In this document: in pieces, positions 1-7,959 of the stretch | Layout: every line of letters starts with the position of its first letter | How positions within the stretch are numbered: position 1 is the stretch's first letter | From: a virus | Direction: 5' to 3' (one strand) | Length of the DNA stretch: 23,780 nt | Virus record (IMG/VR): IMGVR_UViG_3300032053_000525 | Location: 1 to 23,780 of that record | Program-made: the position numbers and the translations under genes | The notes under the pieces: model-generated | Told to the model about the DNA's origin: nothing | Databases searched by the model: none | Seen by the model: the letters and a program-made list of their open reading frames with translations, nothing else

Positions 1-562
1 GGTTGGCAAGTTTGTTGAGGGTGTGCCAGGCGATGAGCATAGCCATGACGACCGTCTTGCCGCTGCCCGTGGCCATCTTGAAGGCGATGCGATAGAGGCC
101 GGGGTTGGCGCCGTCGTTGGCCTTCCGCAGTTCGTTCTCGATCCAGGCGTCGCCGTTCTTGGCGGCCGCCTCGGTGACGTAGATGATCGTCTCAAGTGCC
201 TCGATCTGGCAGAAGAACAGTTTCTTCTCTCTCGCGGGGTCCTTCCAGTAGTCGAGGAGCCGCGCGGTGACCCTATTGTTCAGGCCGGGGTAACCGCGGC
301 CGCGCCAGAGGGCCACGCGGTCCCGCACCTGGTTGATGAACTTATTCTCCTCGATGCGGTCCTCGGTCCACTCAGTCTCCAGCGACAACTGCTTGGTCTT
401 GGTCTGCTTGCGGGGCTTGGCAATGGGGACGAAGTAGGAACTGGTGCGGCGGGCCTCGACGATCTCGTTGGTGATGCCGTCGCTGGTGAACTTGAAATGC
501 CGCCGAGGCTCCTCGAACGGTGAGTTGATGACCGGATTCTCGATGACGACTTGGCTGGGCAT
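1..562 (-). CDS. Type III restriction enzyme-like DEAD/DEAH helicase, N-terminal part
   Basis: Only the first 187 codons are present; the gene runs off the left edge. It starts with ATG at 562. Residues 1-50 contain NSPFEEPRRHF, ITNEIVEARR and SSYFVPI, which match my memory of the N-terminus of large restriction endonucleases of the type III Res subunit (BPTD_3080-like) class. A Walker A motif, ATGSGKT, lies at residues 164-170, so this is an SF2 helicase/translocase expected to act with a nuclease domain beyond the window. In the family, ATP-driven translocation on DNA leads to cleavage of unmodified (foreign) DNA. It has its own upstream promoter and does not overlap the phage operon, so it may be host flanking DNA or a defence cargo gene. 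No dedicated modification subunit is adjacent; the methyltransferase at the far right end is of another type. The helicase call is firm; the exact subclass is less so. Confidence 0.8.
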   Translation of the reverse strand, partial: MPSQVVIENPVINSPFEEPRRHFKFTSDGITNEIVEARRTSSYFVPIAKPRKQTKTKQLSLETEWTEDRIEENKFINQVRDRVALWRGRGYPGLNNRVTARLLDYWKDPAREKKLFFCQIEALETIIYVTEAAAKNGDAWIENELRKANDGANPGLYRIAFKMATGSGKTVVMAMLIAWHTLNKLAN

Positions 563-657
563 TCTCCGCGCCCCCTGGGCACGCGCGCTATGCTGACCGG
601 AACCGACGCAGCCACACTATGCGAGATGATCCGCTCAAGCGTAGCGGCTCAGGGGGG

Positions 658-685
658 ATTATACAGAAGCGTCAGTGAGAATCAA
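658..685 (-). promoter_or_regulatory. sigma70-type promoter of the restriction gene
   Basis: On the minus strand a perfect -10 hexamer TATAAT (663-658) lies 16 bases from a -35-like TTGATT (685-680). The predicted transcript starts near 651, leaving a leader of about 90 bases before the ATG at 562. The leader contains a short inverted repeat, CCGCT/AGCGG (631-647), which could be an operator or a small hairpin. The rest of the gap 563-715 shows no coding sequence. Confidence 0.6.
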
Positions 686-715
686 CCTGTGTTGGCCCAA
701 CCGTGTGGCAGGTCG

Positions 716-1315
716 TCACACCTCAGCGATTGGCAGTTCATGGGGCGAGACGATCCGCAAGGTTCCCCGGCCGGAAGGGATAAGGACGAGTTCGGTGCGG
801 CGGCCGATGACGCCGACTTGGAGAGGTTTGACAGGACGATTATCGAGCGCAATCGCCTCCAAGCGGCGGGCGAAGTAGTGGCACTCGCACTTGGTCTTCT
901 GGGTCAGCGTGTTGTCATAGCCGAAGTCGAACCACGGCGGCGGCATCGACTCGTAGACCCGGCGGCTGGCGCGGAAACAGCCACAGCCGAAGGTTCCGTA
1001 GTGGCCTGGCGTGCCATAACGGCCGAAGTAGCCGCAGTAGACGACCTCGCCCGGCTCGGCCAGGACGCGGACCGTCTCGCCCTGGATGGGCACAAGCGCC
1101 GAGTCGATCATCACGAGGTGGTCTTTGTCCGTGTCCTCGGCCAGGAACCGATTGACGACCTGGTTCCGCGCCACGTACACCGGGTGCGTCTCCGCCCCGT
1201 ACCGCCACGCGTAGCCGCGCAGGCGCAGGGCGTTCAGCCAGGCCTGGAGGTGCCGGTTCGGCTCCTCGCGGTAGGCCATCACGACGATCTGGACGTTCGC
1301 CGGTTCGATTGGCAT
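716..1315 (-). CDS. Glycosyltransferase-like phage protein (copy 1)
   Basis: A protein of about 199 residues that looks like a small GT-A-fold glycosyltransferase. The N-terminus (NVQIVVMAYREEP) is a typical Rossmann-like beta strand. An ARNQVVNRFL segment and a MIDSAL segment in the place of a metal-binding DxD follow. The signature FRASRRVYESMPPPWFDFGY is shared with the protein encoded at 8987-9514, so the two are paralogues. I chose the ATG at 1315, which overlaps the stop of the fibre gene as TGATG; an ATG at 1330 is the alternative. It is the last gene of the late operon and lies next to the fibre gene, so it may glycosylate virion or host-surface components. Donor and acceptor are unknown. 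The DxD position is IDSAL here, so activity is not certain. Its C-terminal 35 residues do not resemble those of the paralogue. Confidence 0.6.
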   Translation of the reverse strand: MPIEPANVQIVVMAYREEPNRHLQAWLNALRLRGYAWRYGAETHPVYVARNQVVNRFLAEDTDKDHLVMIDSALVPIQGETVRVLAEPGEVVYCGYFGRYGTPGHYGTFGCGCFRASRRVYESMPPPWFDFGYDNTLTQKTKCECHYFARRLEAIALDNRPVKPLQVGVIGRRTELVLIPSGRGTLRIVSPHELPIAEV

Positions 1316-3339
1316 CAGATCGGCACCCATCCCGCCCCGTTATGCACGTGGGTCACGCGGCCGAAGCCGTCGGTCTTGATCCCGCAGAGCGTGCCGGTGT
1401 ACGACTTCACGCCCGATGTGTCGATGGCGAACGCGCCGTTGTCGAACTTGAGGCCCGTCCCCACCTTGCCCTCGATGCCGTTCGAATTGACCTGGAGGCC
1501 GCAGGTCGTGTTGACCTTCGCCCGAAGGGCACCCGACGAGAACTCCAGGCCCACGTCGATCTTCACCTTGACGCCGCTGCCGTCGACCTCGAGCCCCGAG
1601 TCGGTGTCGGGCTTGACGCGCAGGCGTCCGTCCTCGCCGCTTGAGTCGAACTCAAGGCCGGGATCCTCGGCTAGGTCCACGTGGACCGAGTTGTCCTCGA
1701 CCTCCAGGCCCCGCCCCGCCGCCACCTTGACGCCATCGACGCTCACGTCGAGGCCCGAGCCGCCGGAACCGGTGGGGGCGAGTTTGAGGCGAAGGCCGTC
1801 CGGGTCATGCTCCAGGCCTCCCGAGCCGTCGAGTTTCACGGCCAAGCCGCCGCCGGCGCCGAACTCAAGGCCCTTGTCGGCCTCCAGCACCGCCCGGATG
1901 CCATCGGCGGCTACGTCGATGCCGCGAGCCGTGTCGGGCTTGGCCTCCAGTTTCCCGCCCGCGCCGTAGGCCAGGCCCTTGTCGGTGTCGGCCTCGACGG
2001 CCACGCCCTGGGCCGAGACACTCACGGCCTTGGTGGCGTCGGGCTTGACGGCCAGGTTCCCGGCCCCGTCGAACTCAAGGCCACCCGCGTCGCCGGTCTT
2101 TGCGCGCACGCCGTCGACCGTGACGTCGATGCCGCGCGACGTGTCGGCCACGACGCCGACGCCCTGGACGGTCACGTCGATGGCCCGCGCGCCGTCCGGC
2201 TCGACCTCGATGTTGCCGCTCGCGTCGAACCGCAGGCCCTTGGCGCCGTCGTCGATCTTCGCCTCGACGCCGTTGGCCGTGACGGTGATGCCGCGATCCT
2301 CGTTGGCCTTGACCATCAGCCGGCCGGCGTCGGTCTCGGCGTCGAACTTGAGGCCGGGCTTCGTGGCCTCCAGTTCCACGTGAAGTTTGCGGTCATACGG
2401 CACCGGGTCTTCGAGCGCAAGACCCTTGCCGGCTGTGACCTCCCACGACGGCAGCGCCGCCTCGGGGCCGACGAACGGCACCACCTCACCGTCGTAGACC
2501 TCGCCGCCCGAGTCGGGGATCTCCTCCCAGTAATCGCCGGCCACCCACCCGATGAAGTCACCGGCGGCGATGCCGCGATAGCCGATGGGGGCGTTCTTGC
2601 CGCGCGGACCGGTGACCTTGATGAAGAGGTCGTCCGACTCCTCGTCCACCCATGACTTGTCGAGGAAGGCAAACTTGCCGCTGACGAACGTGATGTACCC
2701 GTCGGCCTCGAAGCCACCCCATGCGGCGCCCCACGCCTTCCAGACGCCCGTGACCTTGAGGCCGTGGATGGTGACCTCGTGCATCGCCGGCGCGACGTTC
2801 GAGACCCGCACGAGGGCCCACTTCTCGCCCGTCCCGTCCTCCCGCCAGAGAACCTGGGCCGCGCCCCGGCCCGTGAGCCGCAGGTGCTGACACTCCTCGC
2901 CCTCGTCCGTGCAGACGTCGGCGTATTCAAGGCCCTCTTCGCCCTCGTCCACGCGGACCTTGACGGGCGTCATGCCCTGAACGAGCGCACGGCCGATGGC
3001 GCCGCCCTTGAGGGGCTCGAGGAGGATGGCGAAGTTGCCGACGTGGTCCGAGTCGGGCTTCGCGCCCTTGAGGGCCCAGCGGAACTTGAAGCCCTCCTCG
3101 TTGTCGGCGGGCGTGTAGACGGGGCCGTCGAGCGCCACGATCTCAAACAGGCCCCGGTCTTCGCCCGTAGTGTTCTTGACGAGGACGACGCCAGCGGGGC
3201 GGACCTCGGCCAGGGGATCGCCGCCGGCGCCCTGGCGGCGCTCCAGGTAATCACGCGCAGCGTCGATGAAGGTGTTGAACGTCTGTGCCGGTATCCGCAG
3301 CGGCTGGCCCGGCTGCACCTTCTTCAAGGGGTCGCCCAT
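1315..3339 (-). CDS. Long tail fibre/tail-tip protein with shaft repeats
   Basis: A 674-residue protein in two parts. Residues 1-290 form a globular-looking N-terminal region (DPLKKVQPGQPLRIPAQTF at the start), probably the attachment to the tail tip. Residues about 303-640 are roughly 19 imperfect repeats of 14-20 residues, of the form GLxFDxxGxLxVKxD alternating with GIxVxxxGVxAKxD. This resembles the triple beta-spiral shaft of adenovirus and reovirus fibres, where the conserved Gly and the alternating hydrophobics build a trimeric shaft. The last ~34 residues (ending NGAGWVPI) are a small tip. The repeats are protein-level and are not exact DNA copies. It follows the tape measure and a tail-tip candidate, as expected for a fibre. 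Receptor binding is inferred. The start is ATG at 3339; the in-frame sequence just upstream contains no better start. Confidence 0.75.
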   Translation of the reverse strand: MGDPLKKVQPGQPLRIPAQTFNTFIDAARDYLERRQGAGGDPLAEVRPAGVVLVKNTTGEDRGLFEIVALDGPVYTPADNEEGFKFRWALKGAKPDSDHVGNFAILLEPLKGGAIGRALVQGMTPVKVRVDEGEEGLEYADVCTDEGEECQHLRLTGRGAAQVLWREDGTGEKWALVRVSNVAPAMHEVTIHGLKVTGVWKAWGAAWGGFEADGYITFVSGKFAFLDKSWVDEESDDLFIKVTGPRGKNAPIGYRGIAAGDFIGWVAGDYWEEIPDSGGEVYDGEVVPFVGPEAALPSWEVTAGKGLALEDPVPYDRKLHVELEATKPGLKFDAETDAGRLMVKANEDRGITVTANGVEAKIDDGAKGLRFDASGNIEVEPDGARAIDVTVQGVGVVADTSRGIDVTVDGVRAKTGDAGGLEFDGAGNLAVKPDATKAVSVSAQGVAVEADTDKGLAYGAGGKLEAKPDTARGIDVAADGIRAVLEADKGLEFGAGGGLAVKLDGSGGLEHDPDGLRLKLAPTGSGGSGLDVSVDGVKVAAGRGLEVEDNSVHVDLAEDPGLEFDSSGEDGRLRVKPDTDSGLEVDGSGVKVKIDVGLEFSSGALRAKVNTTCGLQVNSNGIEGKVGTGLKFDNGAFAIDTSGVKSYTGTLCGIKTDGFGRVTHVHNGAGWVPI

Positions 3340-3457
3340 CGTCCTCGTCCCTGCGTTCGGCCTGAAAGCCCCAGCCCATGGCCTCGGCGTAACGGTTGGC
3401 CGCCTCGACCTTGGCCCTAAGTTCCGATGCCCAGTCCTGCGAAGTTGGCGGCGTCAT
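3251..3457 (-). CDS. Doubtful small protein overlapping tail-tip and fibre genes
   Basis: A 68-codon frame lies in the gap between the tail-tip gene and the fibre gene, overlapping the end of the first by 41 bases and the start of the second by 89. The first ~40 residues (SQDWASELRAKVEAANRYAE) look like a real amphipathic helix with GC-rich third positions, whereas the rest is the fibre's N-terminus read in another frame. The Shine-Dalgarno sequence is weak (GAGCGGG). It could be a small adaptor protein, or only a chance frame covering a 77-base intercistronic gap. Confidence 0.3.
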   Translation of the reverse strand: MTPPTSQDWASELRAKVEAANRYAEAMGWGFQAERRDEDDGRPLEEGAAGPAAADTGTDVQHLHRRCA

Positions 3458-4226
3458 AGACCCGCTCGACGTGCACCGAGGCCGGCACCTTGACGATGCA
3501 CTTCGCCTCGGAATCCTCGGCGTCCTTGTACCGGACCCAGAGGTACTCCCACCCCTTCTTGTTGATGCCTGTGATGGTGCCGATCACCAGACCCGTCACG
3601 TTCGGGCTGGCGGCAAAGCGGAACGTGATCTCCCAGGTGTCGTCGCCGCGGGTCGAGCCCGAGGCCCCCAGGAACAGGACCTCGCCCGTGGCGAAGCCCT
3701 CGAAGGGCCCCGAGTTCGTGCGGCCCGTGATGGCAAAGAGCGTCGCCTTGTACGCGCCCGTGACGTGCGACGCGGCAAAGTAGTGCGTCTCGGACCAGTT
3801 GTAGACCGGGACGACGATGTCACAGCCTTCGACCGCATCGTGCGTGACGCCGATGGCCCCGCCGAAGTCGGGCGGCGTCTCGCCGGAGGGGGCGTAGGAG
3901 GCGATGTGCTCTTTCGCCTGCGTGAGGTGCGTGGAGCCGCCGCCGGTGTCGAACGAGAAGACCGACTGGCCGACCTGCCTGGGGGCGGCGCTGTAGCGCC
4001 CGTAGCGGACGCTGCCTTCCCAAAACTCCGAGCCGTCGCCTACGGGCTCCACTTCCCAGCCCTGGCGCACGAGGCCGGCGTAGGTCGAGGGGCTGGTGCT
4101 CTCCAGGGCCGCCAGGGCGGCCTGCTCGTCGCTCGTGCCACGGACGACGTACTTGAGTTCGGCGGAGGGACTGTCCCCCGCGCCGGCCACGCGGCTGTCG
4201 AACTTTTCAAGGACGGCAACGGGCAC
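3417..4226 (-). CDS. Putative tail-tip/baseplate protein
   Basis: A 269-residue protein with no signal peptide or membrane segment. It is rich in beta-prone stretches and in aromatic and glycine residues (FRFAASPNVTGLVIG, KKGWEYLWVRYKDAED). I do not recognise the family. It sits directly between the tape measure and the fibre, the place where distal-tail or baseplate-hub proteins are encoded in siphoviruses, and this position is the main reason for the call. It starts with GTG at 4226, preceded by a good ACGGAGG Shine-Dalgarno sequence six bases upstream. The tape-measure stop lies 13 bases before it, so both are in one transcript. The repeated small-residue C-terminus (NFAGLGIGT) has no obvious meaning. 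Confidence 0.55.
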   Translation of the reverse strand: MPVAVLEKFDSRVAGAGDSPSAELKYVVRGTSDEQAALAALESTSPSTYAGLVRQGWEVEPVGDGSEFWEGSVRYGRYSAAPRQVGQSVFSFDTGGGSTHLTQAKEHIASYAPSGETPPDFGGAIGVTHDAVEGCDIVVPVYNWSETHYFAASHVTGAYKATLFAITGRTNSGPFEGFATGEVLFLGASGSTRGDDTWEITFRFAASPNVTGLVIGTITGINKKGWEYLWVRYKDAEDSEAKCIVKVPASVHVERVYDAANFAGLGIGT

Positions 4227-4239
4227 GGTGTGGCCTCCG

Positions 4240-5676
4240 TCAGTTGAACGTCACGCCCAGGCTCGCGGCCAACTGGGCGATCTTCTCGGTGTTCTTGGCG
4301 GTCTCCTCGGTGGCCCGGGCGATGCGGTCGCTGACGCCGCCAGCGCCGAGGCCGCCGGCCTCCAGGGCGCTGAACGTCCCCCGCACGCCCACGGTGGCGC
4401 GGGCCACGTCCGGCAGGGCTCCGGCGGCCTCCTCGACGGCCTTCCGGACGGCACGGTTGTACGTGTCCCCTGTGATGGCCCCGGCATCGAGGAGCCGCTG
4501 GTACTCGGCGATGTCGCCCTTGGCCCGTTCCTCGGGCGTCTTCATCGCCTCGGTGAGGGCCTCACCCTTCTGCCGGGTCTCGGCCTCGCCTTGCGCCGCA
4601 CGGAGGTCGGCGAACAGGCCCTGGAGTTCCGCCACGCGCTCGCGGAACTCGCTGAAGTCGATGGTGCCGGCCGCGAAGGCCTCCACGAGGGGTTCCGTGG
4701 CCCGTTTCTCGTCACGGGCCAGGGCGTCCAGTTCGCCCCGGAGTTCCGCGATGCGGTTGCGTATGCCCTCGAGCGTGCCGCCAAGCGTCGTGTCGAACTG
4801 CTGGCGCTTCTCGGCGGCAGCCTGCTTCTCCGTAACGTCAAGGATGGCCTGACGCCAGGAGAGGAGCGACTGGGCGTGATGCTCCGCGAGGCCCATGTGC
4901 CGGACCTCGTAGGCCAGGAACTCGCGCTCGGACATCGTCGCCTTGGCGTACTGGTCCATTGCCTGACCGACGGCCGACTCGCCGCGGTCGAGCGTGGCCC
5001 GCGCCTCGGCGAACGCCTTCCGCTGCTCGTCGACTTCGATGAGGCGGAGTTTCAGGGCGAGGAGTTTCTGGGCCTCGGCGGCGGCGAGGTTTAGCCCGTC
5101 GACCTCGGCCTTCGCATACTCCCGCGCCGACATCGTGGCCTTGTCGAGCGCCTTCTGCGCCGCGTTGATGGCGGTGACACCCCGGTTGTACTGCTCGACC
5201 GACTTCAGCATGTCCTGGCGGTTCGAGCGGCCCGGCCCCGTGTCCTCGATGCCCTTCAGGCGGAAGATGAAGGCCTTCATGGCCGCATCGACCGGCCCCG
5301 AGAGTTCCTTCACGATAGCCCCGAGGCCGAACGGCAGTTCCTCGGCGGCTTTCCGCGCGCCCTCCATGTCGCCGCGGAACATCGCTGCGAAGATCTGAAC
5401 GTCCTTGATCGCTACCTTCGTGGCGGCGACGGCCGTGGCGAGTTTGAGGCCCGTCTCGAAGAGTTCGGCGCCCCGGAAGCCGCCGGACAGGAACCCCCGG
5501 CTGCCTTCGCCGAGGACCGACGCCTCGGTGCCGCGCGTGAGCGCCCCCGCACTGTTCTCGGCGACCCACTGCCTGAGGCGCGCCTGGGAGGCCTGGAGGC
5601 GGCGCATCATCGGCGTGTCGTCGGCCGTGATCTCGACGTAGGCAAGGCCGGCACGGATTCCGCCAGGGGCGACCAT
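4240..5676 (-). CDS. Tail tape measure protein
   Basis: A 478-residue protein that is mostly alpha-helical with long charged, coiled-coil-like stretches (for example residues about 160-240 and 280-380). The N-terminus (GLAYVEITADDTPMMRRLQ) is typical of tape measure proteins, and the C-terminus has the RIARATEETAKNTEKIAQL pattern that often ends them. A short hydrophobic patch lies near residues 75-105. It would set tail length and pass through the tail tube during DNA ejection. At about 1.5 angstrom per residue the tail would be near 70 nm, short for a siphovirus. It starts with ATG at 5676, 14 bases after the stop of the gp10-like gene, and is followed by the tail-tip candidate. The duplicated motifs KATMSAREYA and KATMSEREFL suggest an internal repeat of about 75 residues. 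Confidence 0.75.
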   Translation of the reverse strand: MVAPGGIRAGLAYVEITADDTPMMRRLQASQARLRQWVAENSAGALTRGTEASVLGEGSRGFLSGGFRGAELFETGLKLATAVAATKVAIKDVQIFAAMFRGDMEGARKAAEELPFGLGAIVKELSGPVDAAMKAFIFRLKGIEDTGPGRSNRQDMLKSVEQYNRGVTAINAAQKALDKATMSAREYAKAEVDGLNLAAAEAQKLLALKLRLIEVDEQRKAFAEARATLDRGESAVGQAMDQYAKATMSEREFLAYEVRHMGLAEHHAQSLLSWRQAILDVTEKQAAAEKRQQFDTTLGGTLEGIRNRIAELRGELDALARDEKRATEPLVEAFAAGTIDFSEFRERVAELQGLFADLRAAQGEAETRQKGEALTEAMKTPEERAKGDIAEYQRLLDAGAITGDTYNRAVRKAVEEAAGALPDVARATVGVRGTFSALEAGGLGAGGVSDRIARATEETAKNTEKIAQLAASLGVTFN

Positions 5677-5689
5677 CGAGGAGTTCCCC

Positions 5690-6382
5690 CTATGCAGCGC
5701 GGACGCTCGTCAGCCACAGCCGCGCAAGGCCCGGCTCCACGGCAGCCAGGGCCGGCCCCATGTAAGGCCGCGGCGGATACCCGGCGACGTAGGACGCCGG
5801 GCCGTACAGTGCCTCGTTCAGTTTGTTCGCCCGGGCGACCTGGGCCGCGCTCCGCAGCCGCGCGTAGGTGACCTGCACCGTGTTGCCGTGGCGATCCTGG
5901 ACGGGTTTCGTGGTGCGGCACGCCCGGCCACCGACACGGATTTCACCGCCCGAACCGACCTTTCGGACCCGGCGGCGCTTGTTCCTGACCATCACCGTGC
6001 CGCCGAACTCGTGCACGGCCGGGACGTTGGTGCGGGACGACAAGCGCACGGGGCCGATGACCACGCTGCCCCGGCCCGGGTCATAAGCGTAGTACAGGTG
6101 TTGCCGGAGCCACGGGTGCGGCCGGACGGCGTGCGGCGGCGTGCCAGGGGCCGACGGGGCAGGTTCCCCCGAGAGGCGCTTGCGCTCGCCGGCGGCGATC
6201 TGTCGCTCCTGCTCCCGGAGGCCTGTCACATACCGCATGCTGCGCCGGGCGATGGTGCGCACGAGGGCCCCGGCCTTCGCCAAGGCCTGGCGGGTCGTGA
6301 TCCGGAGCATCCCGCGCACCCGCTCGCGGTCGAAGAACCAGTTGCGGACGTTCCAGGTCAGGTTGAATCCCGCGGTCGCCAC
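5690..6382 (-). CDS. HK97 gp10-like tail-completion/morphogenesis protein
   Basis: A 230-residue basic protein. The N-terminal half is helical (RITTRQALAKAGALVRTIAR). The middle holds a VHEFGG segment and the C-terminal part carries YPPRPYMGPAL, the pRPFmxPA-type signature of the HK97 gp10 / phage virion morphogenesis family. In that family the protein helps join or complete the tail at the neck. It lies here between the tail chaperone region and the tape measure rather than next to the head-closure gene, a somewhat displaced position. It starts with GTG at 6382 after GGGGTGAG; an 8-base overlap joins it to the upstream small gene. Confidence 0.65.
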   Translation of the reverse strand: MATAGFNLTWNVRNWFFDRERVRGMLRITTRQALAKAGALVRTIARRSMRYVTGLREQERQIAAGERKRLSGEPAPSAPGTPPHAVRPHPWLRQHLYYAYDPGRGSVVIGPVRLSSRTNVPAVHEFGGTVMVRNKRRRVRKVGSGGEIRVGGRACRTTKPVQDRHGNTVQVTYARLRSAAQVARANKLNEALYGPASYVAGYPPRPYMGPALAAVEPGLARLWLTSVRAA

Positions 6383-6388
6383 GGCGAC

Positions 6389-6640
6389 TCACCCCCCAAT
6401 CTTCCCGGCCAGGACTTCCAGCACCGCCTTCGGATCGGCGGCCAAGAGTTCCCTGAGGTCGGCAAGGATCTCTGACATCTGGGCGATGTTGACCTCGGCA
6501 TTGCCGCGCTCCTTCTCGCACAGGCGCTGCGCGAGGCCTGCGAAGTCCAGGGGCTCGCAGGTGCGCTGCCCGGCCACGGCCTGGGCGAGACGCCAGAGCC
6601 CTCCGTCGGCCGGCGTCAGCAGAATGAACGGTCGCGGCAT
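6389..6640 (-). CDS. Small hypothetical phage protein
   Basis: 83 residues of unknown function. The C-terminal half is predicted helical and leucine-rich (MSEILADLRELLAADPKAVLE). A clear GGGAGG Shine-Dalgarno sequence precedes ATG 6640, and the stop of the upstream membrane-protein gene lies just before the start. Its position between the tail chaperone and the tape measure suggests a minor tail or assembly role, but nothing in the sequence proves it. Confidence 0.6.
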   Translation of the reverse strand: MPRPFILLTPADGGLWRLAQAVAGQRTCEPLDFAGLAQRLCEKERGNAEVNIAQMSEILADLRELLAADPKAVLEVLAGKIGG

Positions 6641-6643
6641 GGG

Positions 6644-7546
6644 TTATCCCTCCCCCCCGGCCGACCCGCCCTGGACGGGTTGGGCGGACTTCACGTCCTC
6701 GACCATCTTCTCGACGCCGCCACCGGCGTCGGCCTGGGCCGCGGCATGCACCAGGTTGAACAGATTGCGGATCTGGTCCTTCGTGTACTGGACGCCGTCG
6801 GCGAACGCCGCCTTGACGTCTTGGCCGCCCTGGACGAGCGTGGCGAAGGCGTGGCGGTTCTTGTAGAGGCCGTACCCCAGGGCCGCGACGGCCAGGCCGA
6901 TGAGGGCAAGGCCGCCCCAGGCGAACCACTCGAACCAGCGGTAGAGGGCCACCGAGAGGGCGAAGACCGCGAGCGACGCGATGCCCACCACCAGGCCCGC
7001 CTTCCGCGAGAGCCAGACGAAGAGGGCCCCGCCGGCGAGGATGCCGGCGAAGCCCCCCGCCGCCGCCAGGAGCAGCCATCGGCGGACCGCCGAGTCGGCC
7101 CGTTCCTTCTCCCGCGCCGCCTCCCGTTGCCAGTGGTCGCGTTCCTCGGCCAGGTCGGTGACGGTAGTCACCAGGGGCAGAACGTCCTCGGTGGTCGTCT
7201 CCACGTGCTCGACGCGCCCGAGCGCCTGGTCCAGTTCAGGCACGACCTCGCGGTCGAGCCGGTCGGCGCTCACCGTGAGTTTCGCGGCAAAGGGCTTCGC
7301 CGCGGGGACCGCCAGGGCCGTCTCGGCCGCCGACCGGACCTCCCGGGCGCTCGTCTCGGTGCCGGTCTTCGCCTTCTCGATGTGGACCTTCGCGCGGCTG
7401 GCGTCGTCCTTGATCGTCTCGACGGCGGCCTGACCCCGCGCCGCCGTGTCGGCGGGGTTCTTCAACAGTGCCGGCTTGCCGCAGCCCTCTGCGGTCAGGA
7501 GGATCACGAACCACCACACCACACCCATCATGCCGAACCGCTTCAT
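6644..7546 (-). CDS. Membrane-anchored lipoprotein-like protein with coiled coil
   Basis: 300 residues. Residues 1-22 form a signal-peptide-like segment (MKRFGMMGVVWWFVILLTAE, then G-Cys22); the AEGC lipobox is imperfect. Residues 30-150 are charged and helical (AEERDHWQREAAREKERAD), a coiled-coil candidate. Three hydrophobic segments follow near 157-179, 184-203 and 208-228, and a soluble tail ends the protein. The layout of N-terminal anchor, periplasmic coiled coil and membrane spans recalls phage spanins and lysis-associated or ejection proteins, but no family is recognised. It overlaps the end of the tail chaperone frame as ATGA and lies upstream of the tape measure, so it is part of the late operon. 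A role in DNA ejection through the membrane or in lysis is a guess. Confidence 0.6.
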   Translation of the reverse strand: MKRFGMMGVVWWFVILLTAEGCGKPALLKNPADTAARGQAAVETIKDDASRAKVHIEKAKTGTETSAREVRSAAETALAVPAAKPFAAKLTVSADRLDREVVPELDQALGRVEHVETTTEDVLPLVTTVTDLAEERDHWQREAAREKERADSAVRRWLLLAAAGGFAGILAGGALFVWLSRKAGLVVGIASLAVFALSVALYRWFEWFAWGGLALIGLAVAALGYGLYKNRHAFATLVQGGQDVKAAFADGVQYTKDQIRNLFNLVHAAAQADAGGGVEKMVEDVKSAQPVQGGSAGGEG

Positions 7547-7959
7547 GGTTTCTGCTCCTTCACGAAGACCTGTTTCAGGAGGTCGATGTTCGCGGCCGTG
7601 AGGGGGACGCCCCCCGTCCGCCGCGCCTCATACGGGTTGAAGTCCTTTGGCCTGAAGGCCCGCGTGCGGCGCGGGTCGCGGTTCACGTTGGCGATGAGCG
7701 CCATCAGGCTCGACATCCTCGACCACTCCGCCCGGCCGCGCGCTTCGGCCATCCACACCAGTTCCCGGAGCGTCAGCCGCTCGGGGTCGGTTCCGCAGAC
7801 GCCGGCGAGTTCCCAGACGAGCGGCCACCCGCCTCCGCCGAGGCTTCGGCGGGCAGGCCCATCGACGCGAGGGCCGCGGCGGCCTCGGTCACGGCCGCCT
7901 GCTGGGCCTCGATCTTCCTCGCCATCTTCCCCAGCGCCCTGGCCCGCTGGGCGCTCGGG
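7543..7959 (-). CDS. Tail assembly chaperone, frameshifted T-like extension
   Basis: A second frame, -1 relative to the gene at 7773-8249, that stays open to the stop at 7543. Its last 94 codons (7827-7543) look like a real domain: DPERLTLRELVWMAEARG and ALIANVNRDPRR resemble the T part of tail assembly chaperone G/GT pairs. No ATG or GTG precedes this domain in frame except GTG 8253, so an independent start is unlikely. A -1 shift at the T TTT TTC heptamer (7965-7959) would give a fusion of about 97 + 138 = 235 residues. In lambda, G and GT act together on the tape measure during tail assembly. The first ~44 codons after the heptamer look like a poor arginine-glycine linker, so the real shift point could lie further downstream. 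Confidence 0.6.
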   Translation of the reverse strand, partial: PERPAGQGAGEDGEEDRGPAGGRDRGRRGPRVDGPARRSLGGGGWPLVWELAGVCGTDPERLTLRELVWMAEARGRAEWSRMSSLMALIANVNRDPRRTRAFRPKDFNPYEARRTGGVPLTAANIDLLKQVFVKEQKP

